A stretch of 64,000 nt of DNA from Polyodon spathula (lineage: Eukaryota > Chordata > Actinopteri > Acipenseriformes > Polyodontidae). This document shows, piece by piece, positions 1-12,389 of the stretch (position 1 is its first letter; every line of letters begins with the position of its first letter). The translations under genes and the position numbers were made by a program. The stretch spans positions 27,707,689 through 27,771,688 of the forward strand of contig NC_054534.1 of assembly GCF_017654505.1 (NCBI RefSeq), given 5' to 3'. The notes under the pieces are model-generated. The model did no database searches. It had not been told where the DNA came from and saw only the letters and a list, made by a program, of their open reading frames with translations.

Positions 1-1745
1 AAAAAAAACTTCTTCACACAACACACCCTAAACAACAGTCAGTTTGGTATTGTTTATTGTTCATATGTTTCCTTGTCAACCACAACCCTCCAGGAATGGC
101 CAACCGGGCTGGAAGCAAGCCAGGATAAACACACAAACCAATCAAATCTCTGCAAACACCCAGCATCTACAGACAGCTTCAGTTGCTGGATGCCAATTGC
201 TTAGAGAAAACCTTTATCCAGCGAAGTGCCGTACCATAGTTTAGCGGATTAATTGGAGCCTGATAAACACAACACAAATGAAATGGAATAATAGAGAGAG
301 CTGAATGACCCTTTAGAAATAGGCATTAGCCTCTGAAATATCCACTTTCCAATGTCACTCACTTTAGAGAAAAAAAAAAAAAAACTTCTCCGCCAAAACA
401 AACAGAGCAAGTGGTTCAGTGTCTTGATAAAATATTACTATGCCTTTAAATATATCATGAAAGTTCAACAACTGATTCTGTTTGAAGGTGTGCCCAACAT
501 AATACAGTGTGAGGGAGTAAAACACTCACTTTGTGATAAAATAAAAAATCATATTAGGGAGACTGGCATTTGATCCTTTCCTTACTGCAGAGCTGGCTGG
601 TCATGTTCCATCATGTGTACTGTATGCTTTGCATGCTAACTGCATTTTACACAGATGCTAATAGAAACAGAAACAATTCAACAGATACTACGAAGGGATT
701 TCTCCCCCAGAAGTATCTGTATACTTCCAGAAGGTGTTGGACGATAGATTAAGTTTTTAAAATGGCAGTATTAAGAATTAATTGGATGTTTGATTCTATG
801 AAAGATTTTATAACTTATGGAAGCTTTGTCAGATTGTGCTGAAAAATTGTATGTATGGCTTAATTAGCTTCTGTTTAATTAAATTGAGTAGATCACATTT
901 TCTTCCATCTGACACATTGTTTGAACAGGTTTCTGTCCACTTTTTTGAAACTCATTTTTTACCAGATAATTTTTGCTTCAGGAAACTTACATCCTCATGC
1001 ACTTTGAATTTTCTCATATAAAAGTTTACCAAAATAAAAGCCAAGCAAAGCATAACAAAGCATAAAGAAAGCATGCTAAAACACAGGTAAGCATTTCAAA
1101 GCAAGGGAACAGAACTCATTAACATAGAATATTTTAAAACTGCTCTTTTACCCATATTTACCCTGCAGGGGAAGCCAAAACATATATATATATATATAAG
1201 TATTTGTTCTTGAAAAGACTGTGAGCTCTGCAGCTGGTAAAATAAAGCCCCCTTTGTATTGTGTGGGAACTTTTAATAATTATTCATCAACATCACATAA
1301 AACCAGGCCAGGTGTTTCATTTCAAACTGAAGACCAGCTTAGGGCCATAGCATTATTTTAAAATATGCCAATATTAAATTGCTATACAATACTTTATTAA
1401 ATATACACTGATTAAAATGTGAATTAAAAGGTGATAACAGCTTCCCAATCTGCCCCTTAAATTATCCTCTTGAACACAATCCTCCTTATAAAATGTACAC
1501 ACCTGCCTGTACACACTCCTTATATCTATTGACAATAATTTGAATTTAAATAAATATTTAAATGATATACCTCTGTGAGGAAAATAAACTGTTCATCTCA
1601 TCTACATGGATGCCTGTGTCACTTCTCACAGAACTGCTTCAGAATCTTGTTTTTTTCTCCTCTGATGGAAAGTTTATAATTTTTTTAATGTTTACATCTT
1701 TACATATATATTTCAGTATAGGCAGAGCCTTTTCATTGGATCATT
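1..1745. other. intergenic, AT-rich
   Basis: No exon with convincing protein similarity or splice structure was seen on either strand. The short open frames read as random AT-rich sequence. A short (AT)n tract lies at 1182-1198 and an A-run at 370-384. Confidence 0.6.
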
Positions 1746-2450
1746 TCATAAGAACACAAAAATATGAGACAATGTGTTAACGAGAGGAGGCCATCTATGC
1801 TTGTCTGGTTCCTAGTAGCTGTTCTCCAGGTTGGGCCTTAAAGGATCCCACTAATTCGACATCGACAACATGACAAGGCAACCCATTCCATATTCTTGTC
1901 ACTCCTTGTGTGAAGAAGTGTCTTCCCTCTGGCCTAGGTCTCTCTCCACTTCATTTCTAACTGTGTGCTCTGGCTTTGGTTTCTGTGCTGTGCTTAAGGT
2001 ATTGGTTTGAGTAAACTTTTCCAACCCCTTTTAAAATTATAAAGACTTCAGTCAATTTCCCCTAATTCTTCTTTATTATAGGCTAAATAGATTGAGTTTT
2101 GCAGCCTATCTTCGTAGTTCTTTCTTTCAAGCCCTGCGATTAGTCTGGTTGCTCTTCGTTGGACTCTCTCCAGAGCCATAATGTCCTTTTGATAGTATGA
2201 TGACCAAAACTGAACATGAGCATGTTGTACACCCTCATCAGAGCTTCCTTTGGTTTGTGTTTTACACATTTGGCTCTACACCCACACAGGGTTAAGGTTG
2301 TGGTAGTCTGGTTGCTGACAGTGATGAGCAGTGATCAGCTTTACAAGTATTTCTCTTGGTTGGCCTTTTCTAGTCCTACTGTATACCACCTGTAACACTT
2401 TACATTTGCTAGTAGTAAATTTAATTTGCCACGTTTCTGCTCAGTTCTGC
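1746..2450 (-). mobile_element. LINE 3' fragment (L2/CR1-type), decayed
   Basis: Read on the minus strand, the block resembles the end of a non-LTR retrotransposon reverse-transcriptase ORF. The stretch ALERVQRRATRLIAGLER (about 2130-2190) is the familiar conserved tail motif of L2/CR1-like LINEs. Further 5' (about 2390-2440), a degraded match to the segment that normally reads like WQMKFN..KCKV can be made out. The 3' terminus lies near 1746, with the TTCTTATG-type tail also seen in the LINE at 37647-38170. Frameshifts and stops show it is dead. The exact clade (L2, CR1 or Rex-like) is inferred. Confidence 0.75.
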
Positions 2451-5400
2451 AGGCTTAGTAATCTGTTTTTTCTTGTCAGCCAAATTTAGGGACATTACAG
2501 ACTTACAATTGGGTGTACATTGTTCCTTGTTTTACAGGTATAATTTGAATTGTAGATAATATTGAGATGTGTCTAAAATAAACATATAAAATGTATGTTT
2601 GATGTAGGTCCGATTCAGGATATTAAAAAAGGGCAGTACATAAAGCAATGCAAGGTCAAATTTAGTATCTTCCTTATTCTTTTTTCAAACTCCACTTTGA
2701 TCTGCCTTTGCATTTTATCTGATATAAATATCCTTATCACACAGACATTTCCTTTCTTCCGGGAGCAGAATATTCTCTTTTTTGGCTTCTTTATAATCCT
2801 TTCAGTCCCTTACTATCCAGCCGTTCTTTGGCAACTGCTTTCCTTTATGCTGATCGCAACTTGATGGGCAGCTTTTACATACTCTGTGATTATGTGTTTA
2901 TGCAATGTGCTTTATTTATTTATGAGCTTTCTGTGAATCCTTTAAAACAAATTAGCAGGTCTCATAATTATTATAAGTAAGGCCCCATTGGAACCTGTCA
3001 CTAGGAACTACACATATAGGCCTTGTATAAGTGTTTTCTTGTGCACTAATAACATAATACTACTCTTAACAAACAATCTTTTACCTTACTGGTAACAATT
3101 AATACAAACAAAAAATGAAAACTTCAGTCAAGGAGAGCAACAGTAACCTGTACCCGAAATAGATTAAACCAAAAACAAACCCATAGATATTTTGCTGTGG
3201 GATAAACATTTTCAATCAAGTTTTTACAAATGTATTGGCTCTTTCAAAATATATTTACATACAGTGTTCTTGACTTAGAATATATTTGTACATGACACAG
3301 GGCTCTTGTCATTTTAAGAGTTGTATAAGACCCGCTCACCTTCTGTGAAGCAGGCCTTACAATACATATAAAGAATGCACAAGACAGCACTCTTAGAATG
3401 CAATATGGCTTGAAGATAAAACATTGGGAGCTTTCTTATTTCACTTCTGCACGACTGTGCACTTCCTGGCAAGTTGATGGGTTATTTCCTGAGAGTTCAC
3501 AATGACAAGGCCTTCCATTCCCGGAGGCTTTTATTTCCTCATCCAGATGAGATCTCCCCTTGGCTTTGTGTGGAGGGCAAAGGGAAAAAGAACCATTTGT
3601 GCTGGGCTCTTTAAGTACACACAGCTTTGCGACCCTATACTGTTCTGTAACATTTCTTATCCTTCCCTTGGCACCCCCTGTAACTGCGCAAACACAGACA
3701 AGACCATAAAAAGGAGTTTTCCAGAATATTTTTTAACTCCCATGGTGATGGAGGGTGTTAATGAGTTTGTTTCCCATCTCGTGAAACCAAACTGCACTGG
3801 GTAAATCCCTAGCAGGCATCAACTCAGCTTTCAAGACTCCCCACAAGTTCAGCAAAGGTTCACCACGCCACATTTGGCTTTTTAATTTAAAAGAATATTT
3901 TTGGTTTCGTTTCTCTACTGGTTTTGCAGTAGCTATATGTATGCCCTTTGAAAACAGAGGCAGGACACATCATTCAAAGTATAAGAGGGTATTTTTAAGA
4001 GTTATGGAATATTGCTATGGTGCACCAGTTAAATGATTGAAAACTGTAGTGAAACATACTGAAGCTCAGCCAAGTATGGACAAATACAGTTGAAAAGCAT
4101 TGTGAATGTATACTACTGTCTACCCATGGAAAAGCAAGGTATACTGCAAAATAACCATCATCCCCCTGCTCACATATGTAATTCCTGTTTTCAGAACCTC
4201 AAGACATGTCAGCAATGTGCTTTAGACAAGCGTTGACATTCTGCACTCTTGAACTGCAAGCTTGAGCCCTCTCAGAGCATTGAGCTCCAAATTAAAATCA
4301 GAGAGCTTGGGGATTTCAACAGAGCTTACTTGAGAATTGTCTTAACGATTAAAAGAGAGGGGAAAAACTGTATTTAAAAATCACTGAAGAATGTAATTGG
4401 CAATTCCCTGTATTGGTCAGATCCAGTGATTTACACTTTATATTAACACTGTAATGGCATTGTAATGGCTGCATAGTACTGATAAGCAGTATTATTAGTC
4501 TTCAGAGTTCACCCATGAAAGAAGTTCTATTTTTATGTACAACGTACAGGTGACTTGTCTTGACATGGTACAGAATCACAAATGCCCTCTGCTTTTTAGA
4601 GCAACCTGCATAAAAAAAGGAGACCAAACAATTTTAATATGGATTTCCACATTGATATTCAAGAGTTACAGAGTACATTTCTCAAATGAAACAAATTCAT
4701 TTGATTTTCATATGATTTATTGCAATTGAATTGATATGCAAAAATGCAATTACTTAGTTTCATGTTTGTAGACAGTTAATGTAACCATTTGAAAATGACA
4801 AGATATAAGTATTAGTGTAAGTATTTTTTTGGAACTGTTGAAGAAAATAAAAATAAATCTTAGTAAACATACTCAACATACATATGGAATAAATATTGTA
4901 ATTCTCATTTAAATGGAGGACACACTACATTTCATGTATTGACAGTTTATTAACATGTAACTGAAATGATATAGCTAATTGCATATCAAATAAATACCTT
5001 ATGGCACACAAAAACCCGATACAAGTTTTATAGTCTGTTATGTTCGCATTGCCAGAAAACTTTACTGTTTAGACCTAGTAGTGCTCCTGAGACAAACCTA
5101 TATAACCTGATAGAACTACAGCAACCAAACCTGTACTGTATAAACATGTTCCTTTTAGTGCAGGGTCATAGGATTTAACCCCAAGCCATCCACTAGAATG
5201 TGATCCACAGCACTGGGGACCATTAATCACAAACAATGCTATTGTCTGAATTTACCATACATGACATTTTCCTTTTGTTAATTAAAAAAAACAAAACAAA
5301 AAGATAACGGATGAATGATCAATTATCTTAAAAATAGGAGGGGGCTGGTTGAGAAGCATGTGTCTGTAGTCAGGTGCAGCAAATATAAAGACCGACTGCT

Positions 5401-7202
5401 TGATAATAATTAAATGTCTACTTAGTTTCCTCCCTTCAAACTACATTCATTATATGGTTGCGGTAGTGTCTGTTCTCAAGTCCACAGTAGCTGATGCTAT
5501 GTAAACGCTATGATGAAGAGGTACCCATAATAACCTTCAAGCGTATGGATAGATTGTAAGAAAAGCCACTGAGTTCTCAATGAAAACATTTACCTAGTAT
5601 GTGCTATTACTGGAATGGAAATGCTTGCACTGTGATGTTGGGCTTACTACTGAGGGGCTAAGACACTTTGCCGCCTTCAATTATAATAAACATAAATCTA
5701 CACAGTCCAAAACCTGCTGCATTCAGCAACAGGTCCACATTGTAATTGTAATTTCATATTTTAAATACTACGGTGAAAGATTGAAATGTATGTATTGGTA
5801 CATTGGTATAAAAGATATGCAGAACAGTTTGCTCATTGCTAGTTTTCTGTGGCATTATGTGGATGGCTAATATATGTTATGCTATTCCTGTCTTTCTTGG
5901 TCCTTGATTCTTTCTTTGTCAAAGTGCTACGTGGTATGCTGTTATTTGAACGCATTAGCACTCCAATAAAGCACTGCTGAAGAGCCAGTGTATGCACTCT
6001 TCTTTCATTTGCAGTTTCACTTTTTGCTTCATTTACAGAAACTTCAAGAATTTGTGATCACATGTATGGTCATGCATTCACAGGGGATTCTCTTTTCCTG
6101 GTTCATTGGTTCATTGGCTAAGCAGAGAAGTCCCTAGCATGTTTCAATAGCAGTGCAAGGCTGATGAAACAGAAACATCACATATTGCATCCAGTGATAA
6201 GGGCTGCTCTACACAGAGTGGGGAATTGCACTTGGAAAGGAAACTCTTTACTTTTGTTTCCAGGGAACCTCCACTGATTGGTGGTAACACGAACAGCTCC
6301 ACAGAGACCATGGTATAATTTATTACATTTAGGGAAAAAGTGTAGTCATCATGTTATGTTATGGACCTAAGCTGTATGATAACCCAAGTGACAAGATAAT
6401 ACATTGTTTTATTATTCCAGACTTGTTTGAGTTTAAGAAGTGTATGGGAAAGAGTTTCAGATATCCTTCTGCACAGTATATTATTGAAACACGTAGCCTT
6501 ACTGGAAGCCTGTGCCGAGCAACGAGTATCGCGGAATATTCGTAATGAGTATGGCAATTTTTCAGAGTGCTTTTTTTTCTAAAACTCATTCTTGAAACTA
6601 AATTTGTTTTTATTTTTCAAAGAGAAAAGCGACTAGGATATACTGTACTTTCTTTTAAAGTAGCTTTTTGTTGGTATTTTTGTCGTTTTATGTTTTTTTG
6701 GGCTTGTGTGGGTTATTACACTGCTATTTTGTCTTTGTCTAGGATAGGATGTTATGGTACCTCTAGTGTAAGCTACGTCCACTTCCAGTGACATCCCCAG
6801 AGTACGAACATCTGTACAAGTATTGATTACTTACGTTTAGTGAGTGATAGTTTCTTTCCTTTTTCAGGGGGTATTTAAAGTGCATTTTTGTCCAAATCAG
6901 TTCAACTGAAATGTATTTGCAAGCCTTATAAACATGTTGACTTTAATATTATTTTATTTATTTATTTACATTTTTTGGGGGGTGATGGAGGGTCATTAAT
7001 CATTGTTATATGGTAAAATAAAAACATGTTATATAGCCAACATTTAGAGACAGTAAATTACATCCTCTTTACAAAGGATTGGTAGGAATTTACTCTAATT
7101 TCTATTCATGCATTACAAAAAGCGAGACTTAAATTATTAAATTATGGCCTGCCCAGCTATCTAGTATATTTAATTAAAAGAAAGGGAAAACGAATATGTA
7201 CT
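2451..7202. other. intergenic; no gene seen
   Basis: Long stretch without a supportable exon. Sub-regions 3430-3850 and 5880-6080 have more balanced composition and less simple repeat than their surroundings, which would fit conserved non-coding elements. That is only a hint from composition. Confidence 0.5.
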
Positions 7203-7630
7203 TGTGACAGGGTCTTCCTCGAGTCACACGTGTGGGTCGCCGCTGTTCAAGCATACAGAGAGACTGAGGTGGTGTTGAAACGCCGGCACAGGCGCGCAGG
7301 ATTTATTAACAACAAACAGAAAACGAAAGTAAAATAAAGGCGGTCATGTGACGTTACCAGCGATGGTAACGCACAGAGGACAAATACAGCAAACTGTACA
7401 AAAAGTGCAAAATAAAACACAATACCATAAACTATAACTCAAAAGGTGCTGTGAAAATGGCAGGCCTTGCAGCAGCCCCGAGCTATCTCCCGCGGATGTT
7501 TTTAAACTGACGGACACTCTGTCGAGACCCGCCCACGTGCTGATTGAGGACCAGCACAGCCAATCACTTGCTGCCCTTTCCCTCAACCAAGCATAGCAGG
7601 CAGCACCGTCAGAATCGCCCGCGACAGACA
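7203..7630 (-). mobile_element. solo LTR-like repeat
   Basis: A GC-richer block bounded by TGT at 7203 and ACA at 7630. On the minus strand it carries a TATA-like TTTAAAAACA (about 7500), a polyadenylation signal AATAAATCC (about 7300) and ends in CCCTGTCACA, which is an LTR layout. No internal retroelement genes flank it. I could not find a clean target-site duplication, so the exact ends and the solo-LTR status are uncertain. Confidence 0.5.
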
Positions 7631-7792
7631 TTTGTTCTTATTGTTAGTTCAATTAGTTGCCAGTTTTGTTATGTGTGATTTGGGTAAGGGTGTATTTATA
7701 AATGGTTGTGATTAATGGTGACACGTCCCGTTGCGTGACGGTGTCATGATATAACTCAAAAACTTTGACTATTTTTGAAATTGACTGATTTA

Positions 7793-7804
7793 ATATATAT
7801 ATAT

Positions 7805-7844
<40 letters not shown>
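7793..7844. repeat. (AT)n microsatellite
   Basis: Nearly pure AT dinucleotide tract with one phase break. Confidence 0.95.
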
Positions 7845-7849
<5 letters not shown>

Positions 7850-8167
7850 GGCACATTATACAGATGCCAAAACAAATGACTTAATTTGATATAATATCAC
7901 CAACATCAACTCAATAATATACACCATCTGCAATGTTGTAATTCAATCCAGTTGACAGTCCAGGGTTGTAAAGATTTAAACAAAGTAAGTCTTGACAAAA
8001 GCTATACTATTGTTTGAAAAAGAGGGTATGCAAAGGGTACTTGCTTGGCTTTTTCAACTGTCCAAAAATCAATTACCCTTCATTACTTTGAGTATGTAAC
8101 AGTTTGTGTTAAACATACCTCTTAATTACTGGAGAGCTTTCCAAGTTTAGTCAGTATTAATTTTTAA

Positions 8168-8876
8168 CCCTTTGCAGTCCATTTATTCAGCGCTTGTCAG
8201 GGGCACCAGGTCCAATTTATTTTCAAACGCGCTGTAAATATTACACCCGCTGTTTTTTTTTCACAGTAAAAGAGGTTTAAAAGGCATTGAATTGCAAAAG
8301 GACACTCAGTACTGTATCTGCAGCCTTATTCGTTGTATTTTTCACATACCTCTTTATAGACATGCATACTGATAAATCCTCTCCTGATCACTCGTTTTAT
8401 CACCAAACTTCTCAATAATGTGATCCAAGTCATTATTTTATTACTATAACATCTCAAAAAGCTCTGCAAATGTCTGTGATATTGTTTGAGTGCTGGATGC
8501 AGAAGCAGCTATCTCCTTTATTATGTCTGAGTTATCTCTGTAGTGGATGGGGCTATGAGATATGCCCTTTTTATTTTATTTATTTTTTGTTTCATTTGGC
8601 TCTTATCGGTCTCACTCGGCCATTGAAAGGTTTTCTCGGCTAGACCTGTGCTTTATGTCTTCTTGATGATGATGATGAAAAGTACATGTGTAAGCATGTT
8701 TTATCATGTACAGCATACAAAATTAGAGCTCAATATTTAGCCCTGATTATAACGTAATTCTAACTGAAAAAAAAAAACAACTCACACAGGGTTAAAAAGT
8801 CTAGACCGGGTCTGACATCGGATTGGAATGGGAAAATTGTAATGTCAGACCTGGTCCGACATAGGACCGCAAAGGG
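8168..8876. mobile_element. piggyBac-like non-autonomous element, TTAA-flanked
   Basis: TTAA at 8164-8167 and 8877-8880 brackets the block. The ends are inverted: CCCTTTGCAGTCC on the left and GGACCGCAAAGGG on the right, one mismatch in 13. A TTAA target and CCC-starting termini are the known signature of piggyBac elements. There is no transposase frame, so the element is non-autonomous. Near its right end, at about 8788-8797, sits an internal ACACAGGGTTAA that resembles a second piggyBac-type terminus, which suggests a nested or composite history. A reverse-oriented fragment of the same family lies at 11068-11195. Confidence 0.7.
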
Positions 8877-8880
8877 TTAA

Positions 8881-9711
8881 TACTGATTCAGTCCATTGAA
8901 ATTGCTGGCATTTGTAGGCCATTTTGATTAATACAAATCCTTATTTTGTTATTGCACAAAAACTACCAAATGTTCGTGACAATTCTGGATTTTGGAAAAG
9001 TCTGGATTTTGAAATACGCTCAATGGTCAGTGTTTATCATCCAGCATAGTGTGTTGACATGTATGGCATGAAAAAGCAGGCAGGGTTAATGTATCTGTCA
9101 ATTTCAATGCGCATTGTGACATACTTTTTGTTTTATTTCCTTTTAATCTTAATCTTAATGTTTTATCACATTTTAATTTGGCTTTCAGCTGGACAAAAAA
9201 AATACTGTACTGTTATGATCAAAAAGAATAATCAGCTGAAAGACATTGAGACAACTTAAGATCTACTGTGCTTTAAAATGTAGGTGTTTCTGTCTCTTTC
9301 TTCAATTCAATCTTTTTGCCACCCAAGAGAGTTAAAGGTCCCTCATCATCTTCTACAAGTAGCTGAAAGACTTTAAGCAAGGTAGAAGAGAGGTAAAAAC
9401 TTACTGTAGAGGAAACCTCCAGCGATCCAAGATTAAACCAGGTCACTACTCCCTCTGAGAGCACTAATCAGAGTAGGTGCCAAATCATCTGTGAATGCCA
9501 AGAGCCTAGAGGCACAAATGACCCAAACTCACAGGAAAGAAAAAAAAAAAACGATTTGAAGGTGTGCCAATCCCTTTCTTCCTTTTTTATTAAAAAAAGT
9601 TGAGTTTTGTTCCCAGCATTTTGCTTGTTTATTTTAAACCCTGACCTCATTTTGTAAAACAATTGAGGTCATTCACGATGTAGAAAATGTTGTGTAATCT
9701 AGACCCGCTGT
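8881..9711. other. intergenic; no gene seen
   Basis: No supportable exon, RNA or element found. Confidence 0.5.
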
Positions 9712-9790
9712 TGCAGCTCAGGTGGTGTGTTGGATTAGAAATGGCCTTTCAATTAAGCGGTCATTATGAGTTGATTCAGTGTTGATGTTT
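9712..9790 (+). repeat. tRNA-like SINE head or tRNA relic
   Basis: The segment begins GCAGCTCAGGTGGTGTG, close to a tRNA D-arm/A-box (TAGCTCAGTGGT type). About 45 nt later it has GAGTTGATTCA, a weakened B-box (GGTTCGANTCC type). Both boxes are degenerate and no clean cloverleaf was traced. A tRNA-derived SINE remnant is the likeliest reading; chance similarity is possible. Confidence 0.35.
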
Positions 9791-11067
9791 GTCTGAAACG
9801 AGCAGCCCACTGTGGCATGCTGGCTTTCTGTCTACAACATTGGTGAGATAAAAATACAATACCACCTGAAGAAGAGTTTACTATACCAAAGGTATAGTCA
9901 GCTGTTGCAATGGTCTTTTATGCAGCAGGTAACAACTGCTGTGTCAGATGTTACTGCTTAATCATACAATGCTGCTGGATTTAAACAGGACATTGTATTT
10001 GCTGCTCTTTTTAACTAAATGTTGTACAGAATTGCTACTGTTAGATACAGCTCAGGACCATGGCCTGCTAACATCAGCTGTTGAGGCAATTGGCTTGGCA
10101 GTGAGATCTAAGGATGACCACTGACCTCCATTTCTCATAATCTGTTATGGGTTTTGCTGTGGTGAATGAATATAATTGGATATTGTAAACAGGGAGAACA
10201 GAGAGTTAAAACAATTGGTACCTGTAAAAACTGCCCAGTACTGCCCAGTAGAGTCACTGGGTAAACTAACATTCAGTCAAGCATGATAGAAAACGGTGAT
10301 CTCATTTGGGTTCTGCAACATTTTATTGATCTCATGCCAGAGGGACCTCTCATTACTTGGGGACCATTTTTGCCAAACATGTTTTAGCAATGAAATTGAT
10401 GTTCATGAAACTTATGAGTAGGGACAGCTAAAAACCATCAAGTGGATTAGCCATGTCACAAAAGAGAAGCTTGTGCACAAAAAAGGCATAGATAATTTAT
10501 GGTGCTTGCCAAATGATGGCCACTGAACACACAACTTACTGTAGAAGTTATTAGACTAACAGCAACGCTTTACTTACAGCAACACATTGATAAATTTTAG
10601 GTGGAAGACATTTGCTCCTGCCCTTTCAAGACAATTGCAGACATTGTGAAACTGACTGATGTACATGAGATTAGGGGGGATGAAACCAATAGTAGTCCTC
10701 CCTGTGACAGACAAATGTCATGGGTGACAACATTTTCACAGGTGTGCCATGTATGCGCTATAACTCCAGACGGATGCTGTGAATCATAACGAGCAAGCGT
10801 GTATCTGCAGTGCCTGCGGTAATGCCAATAGAGGGCACTCGCAGCTCTTCAACTTTCCAAAATCACTGGTTTATTTTTATTCAGACCTGATGATGTAAGC
10901 TACAACTACCGAATGGATATTTCCCTCTGTCATCTTCAGCAATAAATGAAGTGTGTCCCTTTGTTTCACATTTGAACCTGAACAACATGTGAGTGGTTTT
11001 CAATACTAATGCTTAGCTAAACAATAATACTCAAAGCTCTCACAGCAGGAAATGCTGGCCAAACTAG
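9791..11067. other. intergenic; no gene seen
   Basis: No exon with coding character. A short direct repeat (ACTGCCCAGT twice) lies near 10229-10250. Confidence 0.5.
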
Positions 11068-11195
11068 ACTTTTTAACCCTGTGTGAGTTGTTTTTTTCAG
11101 TTAGAATGACGTCATAATCAGGGCTAAATATGCAGCTCTAATTTTCTATGCTATGCACGATAAAACATGCTTAAACATGTACTTTTCCAGGGCAA
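11068..11195 (-). mobile_element. fragment of the piggyBac-like family
   Basis: Reverse-complement match to about 8690-8805, including the TTAACCCTGTGTGAGTTG end, the T/A run, CAGTTAGAAT and the block around CATGTTTTATC. The match also continues past the TTAA into the neighbouring AAAGTCTAG, so this is a piece of the same larger repeat and not an independent insertion at that TTAA. Confidence 0.7.
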
Positions 11196-12389
11196 GTCCA
11201 AAACACATAGACTGTAACAAACATCTAAACTGTTTAACACTCACTGTTCTTCCATGGCCTGCATAATCACTAGACTGTGAGCCTAGCAGAAAGTGTTGTG
11301 TAATAGACAGGCAGACAGTGATCACAGTATGCCTTGTCTTCCTACAGAGAAGCAGAGCCGAACAGAACAGAAACATATCCTGGAAACACATCAGCAACTT
11401 TTTGTTAAAATTATTTTATTTGTAGAAACAACATTAAATAAGGTTATGAAACCAACTGAACTCCTTAATACTTAAAAATCTAGTCACTTAAAAAGAGGTT
11501 TTAACCAAACCTAATATTAATTAACATGATTTATTCTGAATGATTTTGTTTAGTGTTGTCTCTCTAACATACTGCTCATATCTATACACTGGTCTATCTT
11601 TGAGAGTCTGAAGTTTTGAATAGGAAATAAAGAGCTACGGTCATTCCTTTTAATAAATCAATATACACACGCACATGCATATTTTTCCTCATAAATCTTC
11701 AGTGAATTATTCTTGCATTATTTCTGTACTGCAACACCTTGTGAAGAAAATGGGACTCAGATACCTTGGCAATCAATCTTTATTATCAGCTGAACAGGTC
11801 ACCTAATAAAAGAATCATCTGATATAGTCAGGGCAGCATTTACATTTTTATTAAGGTAATGAATGAGTAGCTGAATACATGACATTTACTGAAACAACTA
11901 ACATGAAAAGTTTGCATAATAATTGTTTATGTAATATGTATATAGATAGATATGGGTACAAGCTAGAGACAAATCTTTCTATTTTATTTACTCATTATTT
12001 GTTCTAAACAGGTTTGGTTCCTTTAGAACATTGGTTTTCAAACTTTATCCAACTGGAACTCTTTTTGGAGTGGAGATATTGTTGAAATATGGGAGTAGGT
12101 GTGTTTTTAGCCTCATCCTAATTTTGAATTTGTTGACGCTCATCTTCAGAAAGCTGAGGAAAATGTGCTTCTGCCATATTCTTTCTAGGTGATGTGAAAG
12201 GTGAACATGTCGGTCTAGGTGAGAGCTGGTGCTATGAGTACTGTTGCTATTGAAGTATATGTAACATTGCTATGACTATAGACTGTTTTAAGGGCTTCAG
12301 GGGCTATAATGCAAACTACCATCTCAAGTGATGGTGTTTTAATGACTCACTGCAGTTGACTGAGCAAGTATAAAAATACATCAAAACTA
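11196..12389. other. intergenic; no gene seen
   Basis: No supportable coding or RNA feature. Confidence 0.5.

Noticed and set aside
7203..7630. GTACT at the left flank, the same word as the target duplication of the 40113 LTR
   Set aside because: No second GTACT occurs at the right flank, so it is not a target duplication.
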